Shown here piece by piece: positions 13,675-23,786 of a DNA stretch of 64,000 nt. Each line of letters starts with the position of its first letter. Within the stretch, counting starts at the first letter, position 1. Source of the DNA: Stercorarius parasiticus (taxonomy: Eukaryota; Chordata; Aves; Charadriiformes; Stercorariidae). The stretch spans positions 248,001 through 312,000 of the forward strand of contig VWZL01003478.1 of NCBI GenBank assembly GCA_013396915.1, written 5' to 3'. Below the pieces are notes generated by a model. It saw only the letters and a program-made list of their open reading frames with translations. It was not told the origin of the DNA and did not search any database. Made by a program: the position numbers and the translations under genes.

Positions 13675-13734
13675 GAGTAGAAACAAGAGCCTTTTTGTAT
13701 AATAACAAGGTCTCACATAAGCATGTGGCCCAGT

Positions 13735-13800
13735 TGTCAGAGGTGTTGAGTGTCTGCAGTTCCCACTGACTTCAGCGGCACTAGTCCTCTTGTCCACAGG
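13735..13800. repeat. Ancient palindromic amniote repeat (half copy)
   Basis: GTGTTGAGTGTCTGCAGTTC followed by 'ccactgacttcagcggcact' is close to the 'gtgctgagcacctgcagctcccattgacttcaatggg' element common in turtles and birds (compared from memory). Only one arm is visible. Confidence 0.4.
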
Positions 13801-15809
13801 CTATGTACAGAGGAAAACATCCTCTGTTCTGCAGCCCCTTGCAAGCAGTTCAGATACACTGTCGCACTTCCTTGAGCTTTCCCAAGGAGATCACGCTAAT
13901 CTCAGGATCTGCTTTTGTTGGGTTTTCCTACATGTTCAGCACAGCCGTGGCATGTACGTTGGTCAGTCACTGGAGGAGGAATGAGGGAATACTGGGGTGA
14001 CATAGCCCTTTTCAGTTCACAGGGCACATAAAGCAGGCCTGAAAGGGGATGACAGGAGAGGAACTGCCACTTGAGTGTTAAGAATAACTACTTTTCTTGA
14101 CAAATATAGGGTTAACGCTGCTGACCTTTATACTCTTCCTACTTGCAGAGTTTTTAGGGCAACATCAACTAATCTCCCAATTCATTATTTAGGTAAAGGT
14201 ATTTTAACTTCACAGTAAAAATTAGGAAAGGCTGCATTCTGGCAAAGATTAATTCCTTCCTCCCCCTACCCAAAGCCCTCTGTAATGCTGTAAAAGAATT
14301 ACAGAGCATTAACAAAATATGTCTTTAAAACAAAACTGTAAGACACAATTTTCTTCTGCTGTTGTAACTGTTAAAAATGCAAATTAGAAGCAATAGGCAA
14401 AACTCATTAAAATATACACAGTGAAATCGCATTTGATTTCCTCTGTGGTATATTAGTCATGTGCTATGTAATTAATACTAAGTAACTGCATTCCTGTCAT
14501 AAAAAAAAAAAAAAACAAACAAGAATTCAAACAATATCAGTGTCATTTGTGATACTGCTTTATCTAACGGAACAAGATCTGCACTGCAGTCACGCAGTTC
14601 ATTCCGATCCTGTATGAGGCCGGTAAGCAGGAGAAGAGCAGAAGGTAACTGTTGGACCAAAAGGGCAGAGGGGTGGGAACCCAGGAAGAGGAGCTCTGAA
14701 GTTGCCCCTTTGGCAGCGTAGCATCTTTGGTTGCTATGAATACTCCAGATTTCTCTCTACAGTGCAGTATTGCCGGTCTCCAAAACATGAGGTGTTCAAA
14801 AGCATGAGACTGGACTAAGGTTATTTTAATTATGTTTCTGGGGCCTAGAAGGGACCTTTCTGCATGGTTCTGAAGTTTTCTGCAACTAAAAAAGACTAAT
14901 TTATTTTCCTCCCTCCCTTGTGATAACCGGCTTATTGGGTTTCTAGCCGCTAGAGTTTTTAAAGACCCAATGAGCATGGTCAGACCCATGAAACATCCCA
15001 AAGGGATGCAACTGCCATCCTCCTCTTCCTTTCTCTCTCTCTCCTCCGCAGCCCCAGATTGTGGTTTGGATGGCAGACCTCTCTGTGGGAGTACGTGCCC
15101 CACACCTGTGGGGCAGGCCTGAGCAGTGATGCGCGTCCGTGCAGAGCTGCTTCAGCCAAGCGTCGGAGGTGCAGCTTTCCTTTGCTCCCTGCAAACAGGC
15201 TGGAGGGAGCCATGCTGCGGTTCCAGCACATGTCCTGGAAGGACAAAGGGTGGGAGTCCTGTCTTTGGGCAGGTAGCTGAATTGCAGGCATTCCTGGGAA
15301 CATTCCTAGATGGTGCAGCTGAAATACCCCTTGTCAGAGCTGCTCTCCTGTCCTCCTTCCCATGACATATGCTAGTGGCAAGTAAAAAAATGTGCATTAG
15401 AAAAGGCCACCCTTGATCCAGAGAATTTGCAGCAAAGTATGAAAGAGAGAAAACAGATCAGAAAATAGCAAACAGTTCCCTGGGTCAAAGACCTTGGTGG
15501 GGGTTTTTTCTGTACTATACCCTCTGTGCTTCCAGACACATACATTTGTAAAGAGTCATGGCCACATATAGTTAATTACTAAGATAGCTTCTTATTTACA
15601 TTAATAACACCAGTTTACAGGTCCGCAGTTTCGTATGTATGCATCAATTTCCTTATACCATTAGCTTTTATAATAAGCCTTTTCCACTATCACGGCATTC
15701 AGGTAGCACTGCGCCTATGTGTGAGCATCTGTGTCCTTGAGTTCTCATCAGAGGATGCAGCAGCTGAATTACCAACAGCAGCGTGTAACCTCCCATTTAA
15801 AACACTGGC
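13801..15809. other. Non-coding sequence, no gene seen
   Basis: The longest frame is 179 codons on the minus strand (14564-15103). It shows no domain, signal peptide or family resemblance. An A run lies at about 14500-14514. No RNA gene or promoter-like block was seen. Confidence 0.6.
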
Positions 15810-17010
15810 ACCCGAAGAGTGGAAGGTGGCAAATGTGACTCTAAGCTTCAGTGCAGACTGTGGCAAACCTCGTGCCTGTGCTGTGCAAATACAGAGATGC
15901 TAATTGGGTTAGAACTGAAGGACACCTGGATTAATGCAATCTATCTGAGAAGAGTCAACATTGCTTCTGTAAAGTCCTGCCTTAAACAAACCTCTTGGAG
16001 GTCTCCTGAAAGGGTCAACAAAAATGTGGATAAGGGTGATCTAATTTCCATATCAGACTGGGTTTCTAAAAGGCTCTTGACAAAGGCTTTTAAGGAGACC
16101 AGCAGTGATAGCAACAAGAGGGAAAGCCCTGGTATAGCTCAGTAATTGCTTAGAAGATAAAATGCAAAGTACAGGAATAAATGACCGGTTCTCACAATGG
16201 AGGGAGGTGCTGGATGGTGTGGGGTTCAGCAAGGGTCAGTGCTGGGACCTGTGCTGTTCAGTGTACTTGTATCTTACCTGGGAATGGAGTGAAATAGCAA
16301 AGCTCATCAGTGGAATTAATTTACTCAAGTCAGTAATAAGAAGAAAGACTGTGAAAAACTACACAAGGTCGTTATGAGGCTGACTGGGCAATATAAGAAA
16401 TCCAGTGTAAGTAAATGTGAAATGATGCACATGGAGAAACAATCGTGTAAAACAGTGGGCTCTGAGCTGGCATAACCCTGAGTAAAATCTCAGGGTTATG
16501 ACAGACAGTTCCATGGAAACATCAGCTCTGCCCTCAAAAATTCCTCATAAAATATTGAGTGAAAAACATCATTGTGCCACTTCATGAATCCCTGGTTTGC
16601 CTACATCTTAAATATCATGTATTTCTTCATCTCAAGTAGGATCTATTAGATACGGATGATGTTCAAGAGGGCGTCAAGAATGGTAAGAGGTACAGAATGG
16701 TCTATGGACAAAAGCCCCCATGAGCAACCTGCAACTCTTCAGCCAGAAGGAATGACGTAAAAGGATTACAGTGGAGGTCTGCACACCCATAAGCAGCTCA
16801 AAGAGAGGGTTAGGAGCTGTTCCTCATCCCCGGCACAGGAGATGAGGGAGTAACTAAGTTCGTATTGAAACCAAAAATAAAAGGCAGAGGTTCTTCACAG
16901 GCACGGTGGCAGACCAATGGAAATCCTTGCCAGAGCCTACTATGAACGCTGCAAGTGCTTTTGGGTTGAAGGGGACATTGAAGATGGCCATGGGAGTCGG
17001 CTCCACTGCA
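15810..17010 (+). repeat. Decayed CR1/L2-clade LINE, reverse-transcriptase and 3' part
   Basis: A long, heavily mutated copy of a non-LTR retrotransposon lies on the + strand. The three frames carry reverse-transcriptase scraps in the order of the family: 'NVDKGDLI' (about 16021-16045), 'RFSQWREV' near 16185-16210, then the decayed catalytic-loop neighbour 'GVGFSKGQCWDL' (16219-16255), which corresponds to GVPQGSVLGP-type motifs. Later nucleotide phrases, CTACATCTTAAATATCATGT (16600-16619) and a 'ttcttcacaggcacggtggc ... aatccttgccagag' block (16891-16938), match the C-terminal part of CR1-like elements. Frameshifts and stops make it inactive. It ends just before an A/C tract and the CpG island. 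A 12-bp hairpin at 16471-16500 lies inside it. Family assignment is from memory; the subfamily is undetermined. Confidence 0.82.
16471..16500. other. Perfect 12-bp inverted repeat, 6-base loop
   Basis: CATAACCCTGAG and its exact reverse complement flank the loop TAAAAT. It sits inside the LINE remnant and probably arose there by local templated mutation. No promoter or known RNA gene surrounds it. Confidence 0.85.
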
Positions 17011-17017
17011 TGTATTT

Positions 17018-17227
17018 AAAAACAACAAAAACCCAAAACAAACAAACAAAAAACCCAAACAAAACCCAATAACCCCCCGAAAAAAAAAACAACCAAACCC
17101 CCCACCCCCCCCAAAAAAAAAAAAACAAAAAAAACAAAACCGAAAGCCAAACCACACCAATAAACCGAAAAAGAAAAGCGAAAGCCCCAAAAGCAACCAG
17201 CAGCAAAACCACCCCGAAGCCCACGGC
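17018..17227. repeat. A/C low-complexity tract nearly devoid of T
   Basis: Across 210 bases the + strand has only two T (17070 and 17161). The first 130 bases alternate runs of A and C, such as ACCCCCCACCCCCCCCC, with few G. The complementary strand is G/T-rich. The tract links the end of the LINE to the CpG island. Part of it could reflect poor sequence quality next to the assembly gap. Confidence 0.9.
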
Positions 17228-17376
17228 TCAGGAAAGCCCCGGAGCTGGCAGCGGCGGAGAGCTCTCGCTTTGCGCATCCCCCCGCAGCCAGGACGCGGGG
17301 CCGCGCTGCAACCCCCCGGACCCGGCGATCGGCACCCCGCGGGGACTCGCCCACCCCTCTCCGGAGCTCGTCCCGC

Positions 17377-17756
17377 NNNNNNNNNNNNNNNNNNNNNNNN
17401 NNNNNNNNNNNNNNNNNNNNNNNNNNNNNNNNNNNNNNNNNNNNNNNNNNNNNNNNNNNNNNNNNNNNNNNNNNNNNNNNNNNNNNNNNNNNNNNNNNNN
17501 NNNNNNNNNNNNNNNNNNNNNNNNNNNNNNNNNNNNNNNNNNNNNNNNNNNNNNNNNNNNNNNNNNNNNNNNNNNNNNNNNNNNNNNNNNNNNNNNNNNN
17601 NNNNNNNNNNNNNNNNNNNNNNNNNNNNNNNNNNNNNNNNNNNNNNNNNNNNNNNNNNNNNNNNNNNNNNNNNNNNNNNNNNNNNNNNNNNNNNNNNNNN
17701 NNNNNNNNNNNNNNNNNNNNNNNNNNNNNNNNNNNNNNNNNNNNNNNNNNNNNNNN
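17377..17756. other. Assembly gap (380 N)
   Basis: A run of unknown bases inside the CpG island. All long 'open' readings crossing it (for example 17270-18166 and 16810-17871) are artefacts of N having no stops. It probably hides the transcription start or first exon. Confidence 0.99.
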
Positions 17757-17922
17757 CGGGGAGGGGAAGGGAAGAGGCAAGGAGGGAAAGGGGGGGATGC
17801 TGGAATGGGGGGACACCTGCCCTTGCCCCTCGCTCACCCCTCGAGGTGTGCGCCCCAGCGGGACCCCCCACGCATGTGTATCCCCTTGGGGCGGGACTGT
17901 CTCACGGCGGGGGGTGCCGGAC

Positions 17923-17941
17923 GGGGCCGGGGGGGACCGGG
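17923..17941 (+). other. Predicted G-quadruplex motif in the CpG island
   Basis: The runs GGGG-CC-GGG-G-GGG-ACC-GGG satisfy the four-run rule with loops of 2, 1 and 3 bases on the + strand. Such motifs are common just downstream of promoters. Formation in the cell is not shown by sequence. Confidence 0.6.
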
Positions 17942-18120
17942 TCAGCAAGCCGGGTCTGTGCCCGCATCCCCCCGATGTCCGCAGGTGGAGGGGCGGCTCT
18001 TCCCCCGCCTCGGCTGCCGTTTGGGGGGGCGGCGGGGTGTCTCAGAAGCCCTCCTTGGGGGGCGGCCGCCGTGCGCGGGAGCCGGGCGGGATGGAGGGAG
18101 TGGGGAGGGGAGAGAGCCGG

Positions 18121-18166
18121 GATGGCGGCGTGGAGGGGGTTTGGTGAGATCCAACCCGTGACGTAA
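18121..18166 (+). promoter_or_regulatory. YY1-like ATGGCGGC core and CREB/ATF-type TGACGTAA
   Basis: GATGGCGGC at 18121-18129 matches the core of the YY1 promoter motif and has a good start context (G at -3 and +4). It opens a short frame, MAAWRGF, followed at 18144 by GTGAGA, a possible splice donor. TGACGTAA at 18159-18166 is a CREB/ATF-type half-palindrome at the edge of the island. Whether the ATG is a true start codon cannot be decided. Confidence 0.4.
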
Positions 18167-20025
18167 TTATTTTTTAATCAGCATGTTTTTTTCATGGCCC
18201 TCTCAGTTTTTCCTGGACTCCCCTTTTTGAACTGAAAATCTCCCGTATCTTTGTTCCAAGTCTTTCTATTTTTAGATCCCTCAGTAATAGTGAAGCGTGA
18301 GTTTTAAATATTTTATTTCTTTTTATTTGGCTTCCACTTAGAACCACTGCAGTGTAAAGTTCTCAAACATTGGTGTCTCTTCCTAAAAAAGTTATTGAAA
18401 TTACTATTGAGGTGGGCAGGCAGGCAGCTACTGTGTATATTAATGTTTGAGTTCTTGATAACATAAATCATTAGCCATAAAGAGCAGTCATCATATTGAA
18501 GTGGTTTTTTTTTTATCTTAAGGGAAATTGCCTATCAGCTCCCAGAAGATGTCCATTAGGGCAATAAGTACTGGCCTAATGTTAGGAGAGAGAGAGCAGA
18601 TCCCCCCCCAAGTTGTGATTTTACCAGTGAAATAAACATGTTGTTTTATTTTGACCTGTGATTAACAGCTGAACGTTGTAATGATATCCTCTGATTCTAG
18701 CATTGTCTCATAGCTCTGGTATGTCAATTTGTATTCATGCTGTGTAAGTGTTTTGCAGAGGTTTTGCGAATCTGACAGGGATTTATTTCACTTTCACAAT
18801 TACATTTTCTGGTCTCACCAGCCTCAGGAGCCCAAGGAATGTATATATACATCAGCATCTGTGGTAGTACATGACTTCTTTTTCCTAAGAAGTGCAAGTT
18901 ATTTGTTATATTTTTAGATCATAGCTTTTATGTCCCTGCACACAGCAGAGGAGGAAGTTATAGCTGAAATTGTGTTTGTTGAAGTGTATTCATTGTCAAT
19001 ATTTCTGGCCGGTCAGTACTGAGTGGCTTTTACTCAGTTTATCTTCATTTTGTATCTGAATGCTAGTCTATTTGCTGCCCTTTGATAGCCTCTGCCAAAG
19101 TAAGTTTGCACGAATCTAAAATGTTACATACAGATATTGGCTGTGGATAACTGATACGTTGTTTTTTGCATTAGTTTTCAAGCACTTGCCCAAAGAGTAC
19201 AGGTCCCAGGTAAGCTCTTAAGTAAATTAAGCCATATTTATAAATGTCTTACAATAGTGCCGATAAGAAGTAGCTTTTATGGCAGCTGATGGTTATTTTC
19301 CTTCCCTGTGGATGTGCAGCTCCCATACTAAGGGATGCGTGTGTATCTTCCCAGTCTTTTTACATTACTCAGAACTGCTGTGGACTTCAGCCAGAGTTTT
19401 GGCTAAGCGAAGAATACAGGATCATATGGTTTACAGCATGAAAAGTATACCCAGCAGAATCCTGGGCAGTTTAGTGTATACTTTGATCACGGAGTAAGTT
19501 AATTCATGCCTGACTTGTCTAAACTGCAAAACTCACTTTTGCTACTGGAAACACCTGCTGATTTAGCAAGCGCTATTGATATTGCATTTATAGCAAGACA
19601 TGAAGAGCTACATAATGCAACATCTAGAACTGTCCCTATTATTACCGTTCGCAGCGTGATTTTTCTCTTGTCGACGTGCTGCAGTACTGATTCTCTGGCG
19701 GTTCTGACTTCAACTGACTGGCAGTTAATTCGTTTGTGGTTGTGGGCTATACAGGTTTGTTCAAGCTGCCAAAATTCCCCCTCTTTCTCTTTTTCCCCCC
19801 CTCTTTAAAAAAATAAAAGCTTTCGCAGCCGTCTCTCCTAGCAGTCTGTGCTGAAGGGGCACATTGTGATTCTCATGTGTGCCCTGTTGTTTGGCTGCCT
19901 AAAGTTCATCTTAAATTCTGTCTTAATCTGATACAACTTTTCATTGTTTGCTTCCCATTTCTAGGCTGATTCTTTGCATTTATTTCTATCCCAAACCATA
20001 GCGAAGGTACCCTAGCAAAATTCTG
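18167..20025. other. Probable first-intron sequence, no exon recognised
   Basis: T-rich on the + strand (one hand-counted line at 19021-19080 has 27 T to 10 A). A T run lies at about 18504-18512. Frames reach 100 codons with no family resemblance. No repeat or RNA gene was identified. Confidence 0.55.
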
Positions 20026-20110
20026 GACCCACAATTCATTGAGGAAAAGTCCTTTCCAACACTCCCACCCACTAGGTGGGTCCATTGAAGTTGATATGGA
20101 TAGTCTTGGC
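20026..20110. repeat. Possible ancient palindromic amniote repeat fragment
   Basis: The phrase 'gggtccattgaagttgatat' followed by 'ggatagtcttggcattcag' resembles 'cccattgaagtcaatggaaagactcccattgac'-type repeats widespread in turtles and birds. Limits are uncertain. Confidence 0.3.
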
Positions 20111-20829
20111 ATTCAGATTACGTGAGAAAAAAAAAAAGTTGGCCTGCTTATTTATGATGATGCTCATTTACCTGAGTATTGCATTTGTCCTGTAGAGGGA
20201 TGTTCTTTATTTGACTGCTGACCAAGACCACTAGAGTACAGCTCTATAAAATTAAGTTTAATTATGACATATAACAGCATCACTGAACGAATGCCAGCAA
20301 ATGCAGTTATATCTATAATTTATGTAATTCTTTTTGAGCCATATGCCAAAATGGTACTCTTTTTCTTCCGCATCTCCAAAGTTTTAAGTTATTTCTGCTT
20401 AAATAATGGAAAGACTTTGGGTTGCATTGCTCTGGTAAATTAGCATTCCACATCAGTCTGTTTCACCCTTGTGAAGGATAAATACTAATTACTCGTGGCA
20501 AGAGAAATGCAGCTGAGTATGAACTCCCCTATCTGTGATTCTTCTGCTGCTCAGAATATACTTGACAGTACAGCTTGATGGAGGGGAACCTGGAGAATGA
20601 TCCTGTGGTTTAGTCTTCAATGAGGAAGCAAACCTTGCAGTCTTCCTTTGTCCTGGGGTAGGACAATTAGAGTTGGTTTTTCTCTCAGCTGTCTGAAAAT
20701 GAGATGTCCAGTTTGAGTTGATAATGTAAACTACCTCTGTCATCCCAAGAAATCTGGAAGGTGCTTCCAGAGAGTCAGTCATCTAATGTAGCTCAGATTG
20801 GGAAGATTTTTTAAAATAGCCTAATGGTA
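20111..20829. other. Non-coding sequence, nothing recognised
   Basis: Only short frames. The longest, on the minus strand at 20489-20782 (97 codons), has no recognisable motif. Confidence 0.55.
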
Positions 20830-20930
20830 AACTGTCATAGTAGCCATCCTGGTTGACTGCAGGAATCTAGATGTTGACTAAGATGGCATCTCAGGGCCCT
20901 TCCGATACTGTTTGCTGTGATCAAGTGAGA
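20830..20930 (+). repeat. Possible CR1 3'-end fragment
   Basis: 'gatggcatctcagggccctt' then 'ccgatactgtttgctgtgat' loosely follows the CR1 tail consensus 'gatgatctctgaggtcccttccaac...attctgtgat'. The terminal 8-base repeats of CR1 are missing or decayed, so the call is weak. Confidence 0.35.
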
Positions 20931-22299
20931 ATCATGGTAAATCAGTCCTGAAACGTGTACAAAGCTTTAAAAAAGATGCATTGCACACAGTAACTTCAGG
21001 AGCCACAAACATATCTCACTCCTTCCTGAAAAACAAGTCTCAATCCTCAGTGCAGAACTTTCCCGTCTGTAAAATGGAACTGTTGTTTCATATTCACAAC
21101 ACTTGTTCTGGTATTATGACAAAATGAACAAAAAAGAGGATACATTTTTCATATTAAAATTCCAGGTTAGCAATACAAATTATGGGCTTATTTTTGGTGA
21201 TGACCAATCTTCAGTAATCCATTACAACTGCAAATCATGCCATCCTTAATTTTAAAAAATGATCCTTTGACTTAAGTTTATAATTACTAAGAGTTCAGAG
21301 TTTCACTTCTTGGTTTTTTTGATGACAGTAAGATACTGGGTTTACAGGGGAAAGTAGAACTGTGCCTTTTGAGTAATTCTTCAGAAATGTGGTAAAAATA
21401 CTTACATGTAACTAGACTCAAGTGTTATATTGCTTGATACGATACTTACATGCAATATACTGCAAAAGTGCGAATTTTCCCTATGTATTGTTTAGCAGAG
21501 AGAGTGATTTCTTGAATCCCATAGTAATAACAGAGAAAACCAATAATGCATTTAAAATAGAGGAAATTCCCTTCAAAACATATATAAATCTTCAGAAGGG
21601 TTAGGAATATTAGTTTAAAAGGCCTGCAAAAGCACTTGGGAAAACTTTCGTATGTGCTACTGAATCACAAAATCGTGTCCTGTTCATTTTAGGATTTTCT
21701 TTCCAGTTTTATATAACTGACCAAAGAGATGAATCATGATCCAGGGGAAAAAGATCCTTTCAAATATCTGGATTTTTTTTACCGAATCCGTTGATTCCAC
21801 TGATGTCTTTTGAGGCTCTGGGCGTCATAATTTCCCTCTTCTCCCATTTTCTCAGTGGAAAAAGAGCAGAAAACTTTCTGTGTGTAAATTGCTGAATACA
21901 CATCACTGTATGTACTTTGGAAGGGAAGGATTCTCCAGGTTTTATCAGCTTTTTTCTACATGTCTTTGTATTGCTTTATATAACATCTGTTTGTATAATG
22001 TATGAAGGAATCAGGAAAACTTTTTAAGGGTGTAGTGGGTGTAGTACTACTGGTAAAAGGTAGCTTAGATCTGTGCCATTTATTCCCTTTCCCGCAGCTA
22101 ACATTTACCAGTTTACTGAAGTAGTGAGAAAAAGTTATCTCCTGCCTTGATAATTGCAAAATACCTTTAAACTAGCGACACATTAGGGTTGTACAGACTT
22201 AAATAGAACAAAAAACCCCCAAACACTGAAACCACAAACACCGCTGCCTCAACCACTGAGTAACTTAGTGAGTGTGACAATTCTGGTGACTAGGCCTGG
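20931..22299. other. Non-coding intronic-type sequence
   Basis: A/T-rich unique DNA with only short frames. Nothing recognised. Confidence 0.55.
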
Positions 22300-22320
22300 A
22301 TGCAAATGCAAATACAAATA
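22300..22320 (+). promoter_or_regulatory. Two overlapping perfect POU octamers in a hexamer repeat
   Basis: ATGCAAAT occurs at 22300-22307 and again at 22306-22313, inside a short (ATGCAA/ATACAA)n repeat. It is the canonical Oct/POU binding octamer. The repeat origin means it may be fortuitous. Confidence 0.5.
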
Positions 22321-23240
22321 CATAAGAGGATGTAAGTAGCTTCCTTCCTTGCAGTTCTTCTCGGGGCCTGATATTTGACATCACAGCTGTTATTTTTTAT
22401 CCAGTAAATCCAAGAATTCAAGTGGACATATTGTGCCTCATTATTTGGGGCAGTGGCACCAGCATTGTTTGAGCTGAGCTTAATAACAGTCATTTTTTCC
22501 CCCATACTCCAGGGAAAAATACAGCTCCATCTGTATACATGCTTGGAGTGCCCTATTTCTTCTGTCTTGTTAAATGTGGGGCAAGTTTAGTAGTGCCAGT
22601 TGAGAATAATTCCCTAATAGGATTGCTAATACACAACCCAGATCCACCCAGCTTTGAAAAAAACTTCACTTTTAAGAAGTTCCCTTTTTTTTTTTAATAA
22701 CTCTTCTTGGGCAGGCTTCAGGAAGACATTAGACCAGAAATAGGAACCATCTGAAATGTACACCTGTATTAGCATTCTGTACCAAACCCCACTGTCAAAC
22801 TAATTAAATCAGTATAAATCTATTAATAAAGGTTGCAGTTTTGCCACAAGTAAAGGATAAAAGATTGTTTTTGTTAAAGCAGGTGAGGTGTAACCAGCAG
22901 TTTTTGTACAAACCTTTTGCTTCTGTAGTTTTGTTCTATTAGGGATTTATCACAGTGCTCTTGTAGCTTTGTAAGAAAGACAATGTGAAGCCAATCTCAA
23001 ATCTTTAAATATTATTCTATCATCTTCCCTCAAAAATAGGTCATTTTATTTCCAATTTTAGAGTTCCCCATTAGCTGCTACCCTGACCCAAGAGCGAATG
23101 CAAGAAAAGGTTTTTGCTGGTGATGCTCTTGAGAACCCATGTATTGGTATGGGAACTACTGTCAATAAACCCACAGAGTCACTTAACCTCATTTTAAAAC
23201 CGCTAAAGTACATGCAAGGTGAAGAGGCTGTTGTGGTTTG
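22321..23240. other. Non-coding intronic-type sequence
   Basis: A/T-rich. A T run lies at about 22685-22696. No frame worth reporting and no repeat recognised. Confidence 0.55.
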
Positions 23241-23520
23241 TGTCATGGTTTGATGGTCCAGCGGTCCCTGTTTTCAAGACGCGTTTTACTGGCACAGCTT
23301 CTTCTCACCGAGATGAGGAGGACTGTGGCCAGCCAAAGTCCCAAGGAAGGGCTGGAGGACCAGGTGTGTGTGAGGGAAACGCAACCACAAGAGTTCAGAC
23401 GCGCTCAGGTCTCAACACCATATTGCTTCGACTGTTCACAGCCCCTGGCTGGGACAGGGACACACTGGGACAAGTTCCCAGTGGTGGTGTTCTGACGCAG
23501 TCTGACTGAGCTCAGCAAAG
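23241..23520 (+). mobile_element. Possible 5' part of a second endogenous retroviral LTR
   Basis: The block starts TGTCATGGTTTGATGG, very like the start of the solo LTR 546 bases downstream (TGTCCTGGTTTGAGG), and holds several CpG words (GACGCG, ACGCGCTC) that stand out from the CpG-poor surroundings. This suggests a fairly recent insertion. No 3' end in CA and no target duplication of GTTTG was found, so it could be truncated or not an LTR. No retroviral coding sequence is seen. Confidence 0.35.
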
Positions 23521-23656
23521 TCATGAGACCAGTCCAGTCCTTCGTTGCTCCTTGCTCCTGCTGCTGGTTGCAATCATCAAAAAGAAAAATTCAGCCGAAG
23601 TTGTGGTCTGATTCCTTTAAATCTTTTCCCTTTCTCTGCATATTTTCATCATTTTC

Positions 23657-23712
23657 TTAGAATCATTTAGGTTGGAAAAGACCCTTAAGATCATCAAGTC
23701 CAACCATAAAAT
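23657..23712 (-). repeat. CR1 LINE 3'-tail fragment
   Basis: AGAATCATTTAGGTTGGAAA followed by 'agacccttaagatcatcaag' and 'tccaacc' is the reverse complement of the well-known avian CR1 3' end. Only about 55 bases remain, and the terminal ATTCTATG repeats are reduced to a stub. This is the best single indicator of a bird genome here. Confidence 0.8.
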
Positions 23713-23781
23713 TATTTAGCAATTCTATATTTTTCTGTGGTGAAAGCAGTGGATATACTGAATATATTGAAATTGGCTTAA

Positions 23782-23786
23782 TCAAA
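23782..23786. repeat. Target-site duplication, left copy (TCAAA)
   Basis: TCAAA directly precedes the TG start of the solo LTR and matches the five bases after its CA end exactly. A 5-bp duplication fits ERVL-type integration. Confidence 0.8.

Larger units (their letters stand above)
17190..18166. promoter_or_regulatory. CpG island, probable gene promoter and 5' end
   Basis: Both sides of the gap are very GC-rich with frequent CpG, unlike the A/T-rich surroundings. The left flank (17219-17376) has many CG and CGCG words and the right flank (17757-18166) has long G and C runs. This is the only such block in the window. There is no clear TATA box, which is usual for island promoters. ATGGCGGC, the core of the YY1 motif often found at start codons, is at 18122-18129, and TGACGTAA, a CREB/ATF-type site, is at 18159-18166. 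The direction is inferred as + from the T excess of the following 46 kb; divergent transcription to the left is possible. The gene is not identified; its first exon may lie in the gap. Confidence 0.75.

Noticed and set aside
14564..15103. 179-codon minus-strand frame
   Set aside because: No recognisable domain or signal; several overlapping frames of similar kind on both strands indicate chance.
16810..18166. Long open frames of 298-353 codons over the CpG island on both strands
   Set aside because: Most of their length is the N gap, which cannot contain stops; the rest is low-complexity GC-rich or G/T-rich translation.
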